Source of the DNA: Cycas panzhihuaensis
Lineage: Eukaryota > Cycadophyta
Direction: 5' to 3'
Assembly (NCBI GenBank): GCA_023213395.1
Contig: CM041465.1
Span: 217,441,741 to 217,505,740, forward strand
DNA length: 64,000 nucleotides
The translations under genes and the position numbers were made by a program. Numbering within the stretch: position 1 is the first letter of the stretch; each line of letters begins with the position of its first letter. Of this stretch, positions 47,191 through 58,224 are shown in pieces. The notes under the pieces are model-generated. The model made no database searches and was not told the DNA's origin. It saw nothing but the letters and a program-made list of their open reading frames with translations.

Positions 47191-47765
47191 AACAAGGTCA
47201 AGGTAATCCTTAACATGCCGTCGCCTAGAACTCAATGACAGATTAAGTCATTTCTAGGGAGGCTTGGTTTTCTTAGGCACTTCTTAGCTGACTTCGTTAT
47301 AAGCGCTAAACCCCTCACGAACCTATTGAAGACGGGAGCTCCTTTTGCCTGGTCTGATAAGACCCAAAAGGCCTTCGAAGGACTTAAGGAAGCTCTAGCT
47401 TCCGCTCCTATGTTGGCGCCTCCTCGATTCGATAGGCCCTTCGTCCTATACACCTCGGTGACTGACGAGTCCTTGGGCGCTATGCTAGCTTAGGAGGATG
47501 ACTCAGGAACCGAGAGAGCTATATATTTCATCAGTCGCACCCTCATGGCTGCTGAGCTTAACTATTCCGCCGCTAAGAAGGAGTGCCTCTCCTTGGTCCA
47601 TATGACCAAGAAGTTCAGACACTACTTGCTTGGCAACACCACCAAGGTGATCGTTCAATCCGATCCCTTGCGATACTTGCTAACTTGTTTGGATTTGACG
47701 GGTAGGGCTGGCCATTGGGCCGTCTTACTTCAAGAATTTGATCTCCATATCGTTAACTAGAAATC
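47191..47765 (+). pseudogene. Element B RT-linked RNase H
   Basis: It carries 'SFLGRLGFLRHFLADF', P-F-V-L-Y-T-S-V-T-D-E-S-L-G-A-M-L, I-S-R-T-L-M-A-A-E-L-N-Y-S and 'HYLLGNTTKVIVQSDPLRYL', then 'GRAGHWAVLLQEFDLHIVN'. Stops are at 47236 and 47491 and at 47758. Confidence 0.86.
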
Positions 47766-49142
47766 AAAGAAGGGAATGATAGTGGCCGAGCAACTCACGG
47801 ATGCCCCTATCCCTAACTCCTTTGGTGCTCTCGTTGACGACTCTCTCCCCGATGAGTCTATCCTGGTGATTTGAGGAGCCTCTCCCCATCCACTCGTCGA
47901 CAATGAGTGGTATGGCGACATAGTGCAGTATCTTACAGCCAACAATCGCCCGATGCCGTAGTAAAGTTAGATCTCGTGTCAGGACTTACGCCAGCAATAC
48001 CTCCTCATGGATGAGGTATTGTACAAGAGGTCCTTCGATGGGATCCTCCTGCCTTTCGTCACTCTTGTGAAGGCGATCAGGTACTTCACGAATGCCACCA
48101 CGGTATTTGTGGAGGTCACTTTGGGGGCCAGTCTATGGCTTAGAGGATCCTTCGCATGGGGTATTTCTGGACGTCCCTCTTCAAGGACGCTCACGCCTTT
48201 GCTCTGAAATGTCGGCGATGTCAAGAACATGCCAACATTTCCCATGTGCCTTCTGAGGCCCTGCACCCCATTATTTTGCCATGGCCTTTTGCTTAGTGGG
48301 GACTAGACCTTATTGGGGCTATCTCCCCACCTTCATCGTCGCAGCATAAGTTTATCTTGACTGCCATGGAGTATTTTACCAAATGGATAGAGGCCATCCC
48401 CTTGATCACTACCCCTGGTAAAATGATTGCCACATTCATTTACCAGCACATCTACCATTTTGGAATCCTGGATATCCTAATCACTGACAACGGAACTCTT
48501 TTCTGTAATAAGGAAATGGATGAGCTTTGTGAGAAGTTTAAAATTTCTCACAAGACTTCCTCTCCTTACTACCCTAAGGCAAATGGCCAAGTGGAGTCTT
48601 TTAATAAGACTCTTGTCAACATTCTCAAGAAAACTGTTGCTCAATCCCAAAAGGATTGGCACCTTCAGTTGCCCTCCGCCTTGTGGGCTTATCGCACCTC
48701 TATCCGTTCTGCCACGGGAATGACCCCGTTCTCCCTAGTCTACGGTATTGAGGCGGTACTCTCGCTGGAGCTGGAGATTCCTTCCTTGCGAGTCTCCCTT
48801 CGAGGTTTCATCGACGAAGAGTCGATCTGTCAGGCTCGCCTGCTGGACCTCAAAGCTTTGGATAAGAGACGCTTAGCCGCTTATCAGGCTAACCTGGCAT
48901 CCAAAGCCTGCTCACAAAGGGCCTACGATAAACATCTTCGTTCCCACCCTTTGTTTCTTGGGGACCATGTCCTCAAGCTCGAGTATCTCCATGACCACTC
49001 GACCAAGTTCAAACCCCAATGGGTTGGTCCCTTCATCATTATCGAATCCCTCGATAATGGTGCCTACAGGATAGCCACCTTAGAAGGGCTTGAATTCGAG
49101 AAAGCTGTTAATGGGAAATTCCTTAAGAAGTTCTATGCGTAA
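47766..49142 (+). pseudogene. Element B integrase, largely open
   Basis: The zinc-binding N-terminus is near 48080-48225 with shifts. W-G-L-D-L-I precedes the open frame at 48357-49142 (261 codons). Catalytic D-N-G is at 48486 and E at 48594, giving D-x35-E. The C-terminus has 'FKPQWVGPFIII' (GPF module) and ends F-L-K-K-F-Y-A. The core is undamaged, but upstream TAG codons (for example near 48296, CAG in A) stop the polyprotein. Confidence 0.9.
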
Positions 49143-49810
49143 TCTTTCGGTGATCTCTTCACCCTGCTCTGAAATGAGCCTAAACTACCATCTTAGGTTG
49201 TCCCTATTCTTCCCAACCATGGGTAGAGTGGAAATTTAAGATGGATCCTTCTTCTTCTTTCTGGTTCCTCTTATGGAACCTGCGTTCCCGTACCCTCTCA
49301 GGAACTTTTGTCATCCTACTTGGGCATTCCCCAATCAGGACGACGCTTTGGACCATCGTCGCTCCTCTCTCCTCTTTATCGTTTCCTTCGTATATTACGC
49401 TATGCTCTTCCATAGACGTGTATGCCACTCTATCCTCTAGCCTCACACCTCTCTGTCGTCTCCACTCACGATGTGTGTGTGTGCTCCTATTAGACATATA
49501 GCCATACATAGAAGGAAACGTGTGCATCATACAATAAAATATTCATAACATAAAATATCCACATCATAACATTTACAACACATAAAATAAACACACATGT
49601 CATCCACACATGATATATCATACACAGCATCTCATATCCAAATGGGGCTCCAATTACCCCATATATATATATATACATCCAAAAATCATGTCACATCATA
49701 CATCTGGGAAGCCGGTGTCCTTGTAGGGGGGGTACAATCATATGATCCTATATATGAACCCCTGGAGGCCTGTGCTTTCCCCTGTGAAAATCATATGTAG
49801 ATATCCTACT
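49143..49810. other. Spacer after integrase in B
   Basis: It matches 12368-13013 of A, with a (TA)n run at about 49661-49676. There is no domain on either strand. It would contain the 3' end of the antisense transcript. Confidence 0.5.
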
Positions 49811-52214
49811 CTACTGCTGCCCCGCTCCTGGAGTACCATCTCTCGGTCTATGTGATCCCTCTCCTGGGGACCACATGCCTCCGAGGCTCCTCCTGGGCCT
49901 TCGCGAGCTGCCCGCCTCGCTCTCCTTGTCTCGCGGTTGTCTCGGGGTCACCGCCGTCATGTGGGTATGCGTCCTACTCTGGCTCGACCTTGACACCATC
50001 TGCGCTACCAGCTGATCGTATCGAGCCTAGATACGATCCCTCTCTCCTCGGAGTGCTTCCTCTATCACCCTGAGATGCTCTGTGATTATCACTAGCTGGG
50101 TCTTGCTCTCGGCATCTCTGCCTACTCTGCCCTGTGCCTCTAGAGCCTGCACCCATCCGCGTAGCTCGTCCCTCTCACGCCTTACATCGTCTCTCTCCTG
50201 CTGCAGCCATCCCCGGGATGTCACGTGCTCTTAGGACTCTGCAACCCATATGTCCTTCACCCTCACCAATGGGGCGAATGCCTCTGTGTGGGCACCTGCC
50301 ACTCTAGGCTCATCTCCTGCCTGGATGGGCGGTTGCCCCTCTACATACACCTGAGGGAATATCTCCCTCACCACAGCCTCTATCAATCTCTGGATCTCTG
50401 ATGCACTTGCCAATGCAACATGCCATGTGTCAGTATACATCTCACCATATACCATGATCAAACCAGACCAAACATTTATCTGGATGCCAAACGACTTAGG
50501 AAAAGGTTAGGTCTCACCTGCTGTGGCTGCTGGCTCCTCTGGTCACGCAGCATCCTCTCCTCTTGGCTCTCCACTAGCCGTGGGTGCCTCATCCTCTGGC
50601 ACCTCCTCTGCCTGGGCCTCCCTCCTCGTAGGGACCTGCTCAACTCTCATCTCTCCAGATCCCATCACGATCCGTAGCCTGCGGGCCCTGGTCACGGGTC
50701 CCCTGCTCTCGTCCTATGCGCCTAATGGGCTTGCCTCTCCTCTGACAACCCTGGATGGACCCTCTGCACCTCCTGCCATCCCTGAGGGACCTGCCTCCCC
50801 TGCAGGTCATGACGGGCCGGCCCCATCATCTCCTTCGTCTCCATCGTCTCCGCCATCATCGCCTATGGCCACTCCTGCTCTACCCACCTTGTCGTCACTA
50901 TCCCACCTCACTGTCCTATAAGGCTCTGCTACGTAGTCTGGTAGGGTGAGGAGGTCTAGTGACGTAGCCTCCACTGATCGTCAGACATGGGCCCTATCCT
51001 CTATCCCTCTCAGTCGAGTTTGCCACCTCTGGACCATCGGGGCCCGCTCCGTGATGGGGTGTGGCCCCCCGCTGGTGCCACCACCGCGAAATGATCGAAA
51101 AACCAACACTACAGTAGTGTGTTGTATGACAACCCACCTCTACCGGTCATCCTGATAGTGTCTAGCTAGGCAACGAGGTTCACCACTATTAGGGTCGCCC
51201 AGTCCATCCTCTCGTTGGCTTCGCAGTAGCGAACTGCATCCAACCAGCCACCTGGTATCTCTCTATAGTTCTGCTTCTGGGAAATCCAAAATAGAACACA
51301 CAGTATAACCAGCTTCCTCACCCGAGGAATCCCTGACATCAGTATAGTCTGGAGGGAGGCTCCCGTCCGCTCCCATCTATCAGCTCTTGTGAAGAACAGG
51401 GATGCCTCCTTGTGTGCTGCCTCAGTGCTAGGCAGCGTCCCCAGTCTCACTAGCCTCCCTGTCATCGAAACTCCTAGTATCCATCGTATATCTCTCGGCG
51501 CGACTATCACATCACCTACCTATGGTAGGTAGAACACATGTCTCCTCCTATCCCAATGGGATACTATATCGACCAACAACCTTTGATCTGATGCATACTG
51601 AGATGTCTTGAGGGCCTTGTATAGGCTACACCTCTGCAGGATCTCCCTGTCCTCCTGTGATGCCATCTCCATGTAACTCAACATGGCCATACCCATATTC
51701 TCACAGTTATCTACTGCGATGACAGCCTGTTCACACCAAAAAACAACCCAAGTTAGCTTCACGTAAATTACTATCATCCCTCACTCTCTCAAAACTCTCT
51801 CTGCCTGAGATTTGGGGCTCTTTCAGGCCTTGTATCTCTTTTTCTGCTTTTTGCCTTCGTACCGCATCAAATTTAGCAGTACCGCTAAGTTTGGCACGGG
51901 TCCTATGGTGATCGGGTCTCGCGATAATTATCGCAGCACCGCGATCATTCTGGTAATGACGGCGATCCCCAAAGGGGATTTTCGCCTAAAAATAAAAAAA
52001 TTTCTTCCGTGGACCGTAGAGCCCACCGGACGAGCTCCCTAATGCCCAGGTCCCCACCTATTTCTGGGTCTGATTCTGACTCCGAGAGGCCTCTGATTGC
52101 CCATAAGGGGCATTAAAAACCACATGAAACTATGAAAAAGTAATGAATTTTGAACTTCGAAACGGGTTAGGTTTAGTGATATCCACTCACTGGATCTGGT
52201 CTCGCTGTCACCAT
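49811..52214 (-). pseudogene. Element B antisense gene: PMD-like protein, three exons
   Basis: Minus strand: exon 1 is 52214-52191 (M-V-T-A-R-P-D-P) ending at CCA/GTGAGTGG. Intron 1 (52190-51727, 464 bp) ends GTGAACAG. Exon 2 (51726-50518) starts A-V-I-A-V-D-N-C-E-N in phase and has 'HWDRRRHVFYLP', a TAG for CAG, then 'VGDVIVAPRDIRWILGV', 'NYREIPGGWLDAVRYCEANE' and 'YNTLLWCWFFDHF'. This is the pattern of the plant mobile domain. Donor 2 is GCAG/GTGAGACC; the acceptor before exon 3 reads GGCAA instead of GGCAG and is damaged. Exon 3 (about 50406-49811) has 'QQERDDVRRERDELRGWVQA' and is coiled-coil-like, ending G-A-G-Q-Q. Stops make it a pseudogene. Confidence 0.75.
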
Positions 52215-52373
52215 CTCGTCCTATCGATCCCGCTGGCTCTCTCCGCTCTCCGATCCAATGGTCTAATCTCTCTCTGTGTGCCTCCAAAGTTGGGCGGCGC
52301 TCCACTACATAAGGGAATGGCTCTAGTTTCGTATGAGAGCCAGTGAAAATGAATCCATTTTCTCGTTTTATTT

Positions 52374-52382
52374 CTTTATATA
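52374..52382 (-). promoter_or_regulatory. TATA box of antisense gene B
   Basis: TATATAAAG on the minus strand, 160 bp before the exon 1 ATG at 52214; conserved in position with 15577-15585 of element A. Confidence 0.57.
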
Positions 52383-52900
52383 GGTGGGGACCCCAACGAG
52401 CACTTCCTCCATTTTTGGCCCCGCAACAACCGTTGGGACCATCCTGTTTCCCTGATTGCCCTTGCCTTCTGGCCCTGTCGCCCATTGTGCTCTCTTGACA
52501 CCCTTTTTGCGCTTTCCCATAGGTGCATTTATGGTGCCTCATCCTTGCATTTTTTCCCTGGGCCTTCCTGTCTCATTTTACGCGCTACTCCCGTGCATGC
52601 CCGAGTTTATACTTGTTTGGCTCGTTTCATCACCTTGGACTCGTTTCCACAGCTCTTTCTTGCTCTTGGGGTCCCTAAAGGGAATGCTCCCCTGCCTGGG
52701 GGCATGTTTCGCTTTCCGAAGCGACCTTTTGGTGCCCCAGGAGGCTTATTCTTCTGACCACTCTCTACCGGTGATCGGATTGCTTGCTCTCGCCTTGGGT
52801 AATCTCATTGCTAGGTCCTCCTACCCTTTACGACCACTTTTTGCTTGCCTTTCGAGTGTTGCTTTCATTATCTATTGACTACTAGGATTTTGTATCACCT

Positions 52901-53404
52901 ATGTCCATCTACATTTTTACCAACAGCGGAAGCTGTGGTAATCTTGGACCTTCTGCTGTTGCATGGATTCTCTGTAGCCCCTCTGGACACGATCTCCTCC
53001 GCTCTAGGATCTTCCTCCCAGAGGCTACTAACAATGAAGCTGAATATACAACTGTTATTGAAGCCCTTACCGGTGCTCTCTGTTTCCATCATAGATCCAT
53101 CGTTCTGCTTTACGACTCTCAAGTTGTGGTGTCTCATCTCACCCCGGTTTACCAGGTGCGATGCCCTCACTTGAGGACTCTTGCTTCCGCCGCTAGATCT
53201 CTCCTGGCCCGCTTCTCTTTCATCGATATCTAGCATATCCCTTGGGCCCTCAACGCTGAGGCAGATAGTCTCGTTTGCCTCATCCTTGAGCAGCATCTCC
53301 CTCTCCTTCGATCATCCACGAGGCTTGCGGCCTTCCTGCCGCCTGAGCCCGTGTCTTACACTTTGCTTTGCGACCCGTTCGCACCTCCGAAACTTGGCTA
53401 CTAA
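52901..53404 (+). pseudogene. Element B archaeal-type RNase H, one stop
   Basis: Starting at ATG 52901 the frame is 168 codons long to TAA 53404, with a single TAG at 53231-53233 (CAG in A). Seen are F-T-N-S-G-S-C-G-N-L-G-P where F-T-D-G-S is expected, the glutamate box 'LPEATNNEAEYTTVIEALTG', D-S-Q-V-V-V-S-H and N-A-E-A-D-S-L-V. The first catalytic Asp is therefore replaced. It is the extra RNase H known in Tat elements, oriented away from the antisense gene. Confidence 0.82.
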
Positions 53405-53713
53405 TGAGGTAAAACTATGGTGCCTACCCTTTGCTTACTCTTTACTTGATTATGCATGCTCTTCCGCATCTTTTGTGGTAGGGGCAGCCCCCTCACCTTT
53501 CTTATTTTTCTAGTCAGTTCCCAGGTGGCTCATAGGCATCCCCTATGTTGTCTCCACCGTCGCTTTCGTATCCACGTGTTCTGCCATGAAACTCACCGGC
53601 ACCCTTGCCTACTGTTATGATCTTGATTGATATATCTATATACACATGTATTACTAACAGTTGTGTTGCCAGCATTTGCCATCACACTAGGCTTCCGAGC
53701 AGCGAGGCTCTGC

Positions 53714-53727
53714 TGCCAAGGGGGCAG
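53714..53727 (+). other. Element B polypurine tract
   Basis: GCCAAGGGGGCAG directly before the TGTTTCCC start of the 3' LTR. Confidence 0.7.
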
Positions 53728-56440
53728 TGTTTCCCGGCTTCTGGGAATGGATATGGAATCACCAACTCAAGTAAGTGCAGGTATGTTTCTCATCTTATCA
53801 TCGCTTTCTTTTGATGAGTGTTCACTTGCATGTCTGCATGTGTGTGGCTTTGTAGGTGACTTTGTCTTCGTCTACACTTATTTTAGCCTATGATGATTAT
53901 AGCAGGGGCACACTCCTAGCAAGTGTGGCACCCTGGTGGCTACTTCACTTCCCGCATTCTGCCCTCCTCACTCCAAGATCCACTCGGTTTGTGCCACCTC
54001 TGCCCGTGTGATGACCCATCATCATTTGGTTGACTTGCCACACTGTTTAAGCCCTATTTTTGCTCTTTTAGACCCGTTTGTTGGCTTATTTACCCCTGGG
54101 TATGTGTCTCAGCCCTCTATTGGCCCTTTTTGTCATCTACCCATAGCCTAGGCTAGCTGGCCAGGCCTATTTTTGCCTCTGGGTGAATACCGCCGAGATT
54201 TTTGTGGTACCACCGGAATATCTGCAGTATCGCAGATTTTGCTGCAGTATGACTGTTCTAACTTATTTTTTAAAATCCGCCGTGGTAATTTCACATTTAT
54301 TGCAAAACTGCCACGTGTCTCGCGACTTAACTCACTCCCAGCCATGCCCTAATCGCTCACTTTAGGGTTTGGGTTGGGTACTTAAGGCATGATCTACTCA
54401 TTTTTGAGAAATTTTGGCTCACTTTTTGGATTGCTCCTCAAGGAAACCACGATGTGCTCTGCTCTTCGCTGCTGCTCTACTTCTACCACAGGACTTGCGT
54501 CTCTCCTCCAACACCCAGCTCTCCTTCGGTATGGCTAGGACATCTTCCCAGCCCCTCACACACCTTGGGGAGGGCTCCTTGGAGAGATTTCAGTAGATTC
54601 TTGCCCCGGGCAGTCTTTAAGTGTTCCAAGTGCAGGTGTTCTCCTTCCAACTTTATTAACAGGGCCCCAAACTTGCTACACCATAGTTTTGGGCTGATAT
54701 CTTAGCCTCTCCTTACTAGCCCTTGGCTGAGGCAAGCACCTCTCCTCTTCCACTCAGGTATTCATTGATTTGGGTTATTTCTCTTGTGCTATTGATGCCC
54801 TATCTTGCTTGTTTCTTTGCTTGTCTTTGTGAGGGTTATTTTCCTCTTTACATTGGGCTGTTCTACCTCTGTTATAGTGCCTCTTACCTACGTTTATTGT
54901 TCAAGGCAGTGGTACTAAGGGTTGGCATAGGGTTTGGGAAGGAGCTAGGTGGATTCCGCACCACCTTCCACGCTCCTCAAGCGGCTTTACGCCCCCCAAA
55001 CCTTTCCTCTTACCTCGTTCTGTCCTTGGCACACAAATAAGGGTTCATAGGCCCTTCCTTAGCCGCTAAAATCAGTGCTGTCACATGTTAAAGTGCTGGT
55101 TTGAGGGCTTAGGCTTAGGTCTGGGCAACTTACATAAGTCCTGACCACTTATTCTTGTGTAACTCTTTTCCCGGCAGCCCGGTTTGCTGTCCATAGCACC
55201 CCGGTTTGCCGTAGGTATTCTTTGGCTCCTTTTCACCCCCTTGCTACTATTCCTAGCCATCTTTCTTGCCCTTTCCCTCGCTGCCTTATGGCTTTTGGGG
55301 GGAGGTTAGGGTATTCTTTGTGAGAGGTGGGCCACTCCGAGGCTTACCAGTTACCTTCCTTTCGCTTCAGTTGTCCTCTTTCATATATTATCATCATTGT
55401 GTTGGTGCTAATGTATATGTGTTTGAATTCATATTTGTATTACATAGACATGTATTATTAGGATCTCGTCATTACATGTTAGTACCCTTTCCCGGAAAGG
55501 GGGAGGTCGTCGTTGCTTGTAGGTGCTTGGAGAGCGCAAAAGGTGATTTCTACTCGTCCCATTGCCAGTAAGTGCTCTTACATATATTGAACTTTCATAC
55601 TTCTTTAGTCACTAGTATTTAGTTCATTTCTTTCCTTGGTATTGTACTTTAGTATTTTCCAGGGAAGGTAAGGGAGGCCCTCTTTCCAATCTGCCGTGAC
55701 GCTTCACATCCGACGCACCTTGTGGAGTAGTTTGGTGTCCCTCGGGAGGGCCCTCGTCATGCATGTCTCCGGTCCAGGTGTATGCCTCACTCCACCCTAC
55801 TACTCTTCCTTTTGAATTCCTTTTTAGTAATTAACTCATTGGAGATCAAAAGGGAAACTTAACTTTACTTTCGGCTCATGCTTTATTTGTTTTATTGCAT
55901 GCATCTCTGCCACCCATAGGAAAAGGTCATAGGAACCGCTCCTTTTTACCTTTCCTCTCTGTCTTAGCCGTGCGAGCTTCTCGCCCTCCGTATTACTCAT
56001 ATGCCTGATTAGTTTACTTAAGCATACCTTGATCCATCTTCTTGGATCATCCCTCTTGCTTTCATTTGGTTCCCCGCTTCACCGGATAACTAAAGTGACC
56101 CTATCTATAGGCCAGTCGCTTGCCTATCCTTCTTCATTTCCCTTTGCTTTGGGGAAACCCTTGAAGGCTCCTCTCCTTCCCCTTCTGACCATCCAAGGGT
56201 GGGAGGATCCTTCTCTTAGGTCAACCCAAGCTAACCCTACTCCTCCTCACCTCTTGTTCGAAGTGGTGGAGGATCACCCTTTGGTAGCCACATTCCATTG
56301 TAGCTCCCGAACTCGCGCTCTAGAGCACGGGGCACCCTGCGTGGTAATTACCCTACTTATAGGTCTCTTTCTTGATCATATTATCACCCGCTCTTACCAT
56401 ACCTATTTTGTTAGGTAGCTATCCTGTAGATGCGTGTCCA
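53728..56440 (+). repeat. Element B 3' LTR
   Basis: 2713 bp, TGTTTCCCGG to GTGTCCA, followed at once by the AAAAC duplication and element C sequence. Confidence 0.93.
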
Positions 56441-57574
56441 AAAACCACCTGAATCTAATTCACTGAAGGAAATTAGATTCCTTTTCAAATCAGGTACATA
56501 TCTAACCTTAGTTAATGTTCTGACTACCCTATCAAACTTCTTAATTCTGATGCTACCAATACCCACTATCTTACAAGAAACTTCATTTCCCATAAGAACA
56601 TCACCACCATCAAGAGGTTGGTGTGATGGGAACCAACTCTTATGTGGACACATGTGGTGTGAAGAACTTGAATCTAATAACCAGTCATGGTGATAATGAG
56701 AAACATTACAAGCAACCAAAACATCATCATCCATACCTTGATTTGACTCTACCTGATTCACCTCCTTGGTAGGATCTTTATTTTTCTAGAACTCCTTCCT
56801 TTTGTAACAATCCTTCTTAAGGTGACCAGTCTTATTACAATGCCAACACCTAAGCTTACTCTTTTTGCTCTTTAATTTAGATCTTGATGTATCCCTAGAG
56901 TTTTTTCCTCTATCAAATGTTCTACCCCTTATTATCATGGCTTCTGGTGTGGAGGTTTCAAAACTAGATTTCCTCTATACTTCTTCCATTAGTAAAGCAG
57001 TCACAACAGAATCATAATCTAATACATCTGTAGTGCTAAAACTAATTAAGGTGACAATATTATCTCAGGATTCGGCTAATGTGCATAGCAAGGTAACAAC
57101 CTTGTCCTCATCCTCAATTTCAACATCGATACTAGTCAACTGACAAATAAGAGTATTAAAAACATTTAAATGGTCAACAACTTTTGTACCTTCCTTCATC
57201 TGTAATGAGTACAATTGCCTCTTTAGGTAGATTCGATTCATTACTGATTTGGTCATATATAGGCCTTCCAACTAGGTCCATAATCCTGCTACTGTCTCTT
57301 CCCCTGCGATGTTAAACAAGACTTCATCTGGCAAGTACAATCGTATTGTGCTAAGTACCTTTTTGTACAAGTCATCCCAATCATCATCATCTATCCTTAT
57401 GGGTTTCTTTGATTTACCTACAAGGGCTTTGTACAAACCCTGATGTACAAGAATATCACAACTTTTAGCTTCCACAACTCGAAGTTGTTCTTTCCATTGA
57501 ATTTCTCCACCTCGAACTTTGCACCTGCTAGTTTCACCATTTTGGTGTAGAAAAGCTGGCACCAAAACCTTCAC
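56441..57574 (-). pseudogene. gag: Element C gag and protease
   Basis: Minus strand: gag starts near 57574 and contains 'LYKALVGKSKKPIRIDDDDW' and 'VMNRIYLKRQLYSLQMKEGT'. An intact zinc knuckle C-W-H-C-N-K-T-G-H-L-K-K-D-C is near 56850. Protease has W-L-L-D-S-S-S-S-H-H-M-C near 56680, where the active-site Gly of D-S-G-S is Ser. 'LKRNLISFSELDSGGF' runs to the insertion site of B. TAG at 57272 (TGG change) and others break gag. Confidence 0.87.
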
Positions 57575-57598
57575 AGACTCGCTGCAAAATAAAAGGTG

Positions 57599-57610
57599 GC
57601 TCTAATATCA
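57599..57610 (-). other. Element C primer-binding site
   Basis: Minus strand TGATATTAGAGC, the Met-tRNA site TGGTATCAGAGC with two changes, two bases after the LTR. Confidence 0.78.
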
Positions 57611-57612
57611 CT

Positions 57613-58224
57613 TGTTAAGAATACAAGGTCCCAAACCTTAAACCGCCACAAGATCTAAACTATTTTACAACTAGTTACAGGAATCGAAACTAAGATTTAA
57701 TATGCAAGTTCTAAAATTAGAGATAATATAATAACATCAATATACAAGCTAAACTTCACATATGTACCTGATATAACGTGGTAAAACCCTAGCAGTGTGC
57801 TAGGGAAACATCCACATAGGAAAGGTATCGATCTTTATTACTGTAGAATGGAGAAATAGTACATCTTAATAGCAGAGTTCTCTTAGGAACAACAACCAGT
57901 CGTCGCCCTCATCACAGTACATTACATTTCATACAACATAATAAGAAAAGCCCTAAAATAGGCTATATGAGAGGGACATCCAAGGCATGAATCTCAACCA
58001 TAGAATCTAGGGTATTTGTATCGAATGACCCTGATTCTCTTTACATTTTAATAAGGTTTACAGGGCTAATTTTTTGGGTCAGGGACTATTGGCCCTGCAC
58101 ACCTCAGTCAAGGGGGGCTTCTGCCCCTCTTGGAACCCCCCGAGAAAGATTAGGGAGGGAAACCACACCAAAAACATGCCAAAAATTTATCCTTAAATGA
58201 TTGTTGTCATAATACCTAATAACA
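57613..58224 (-). repeat. Element C 5' LTR
   Basis: 612 bp, partner of 28602-29208, with the GC-rich island at about 58080-58165. Confidence 0.87.

Larger units (their letters stand above)
32089..56440 (+). mobile_element. Tat-type Ty3/gypsy element B (carries copia E)
   Basis: B is a complete Tat element with both LTRs (2707 and 2713 bp), starting TGTTTCCC and ending GTCCA. Target duplication AAAAC is exact (32084-32088 and 56441-56445). It sits in element C: S-E-L-D-S-G-G-F at the right flank runs on into K-H-T-G-H-I-R-V at the left flank in the minus-strand copia frame. Its gag is split by element E. The plan equals element A, but B is less decayed: integrase is open for 261 codons and the archaeal-type RNase H has one stop. 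Confidence 0.93.
28602..58224 (-). mobile_element. Copia element C (carries B and E)
   Basis: C has LTRs of 607 bp (28602-29208) and 612 bp (57613-58224), TGTTATTAGG to TTAACA on the minus strand. The primer site is a Met-tRNA type and the polypurine tract is AAGGTGGAGAT. On the minus strand gag is at 57574-56780 and protease at 56780-56441. After B, the pol continues at 32088: integrase, RT and RNase H down to 29230. It lies inside D between integrase and RT. The flanks share CCC(T) but no clean 5-bp duplication remains (left GACCC, right CCCTC). Confidence 0.88.

Noticed and set aside
52039-52542. Minus-strand open frame of 167 codons
   Set aside because: It runs through the antisense TATA box, 5' leader, exon 1 and intron 1 and is not conserved as a protein in A.
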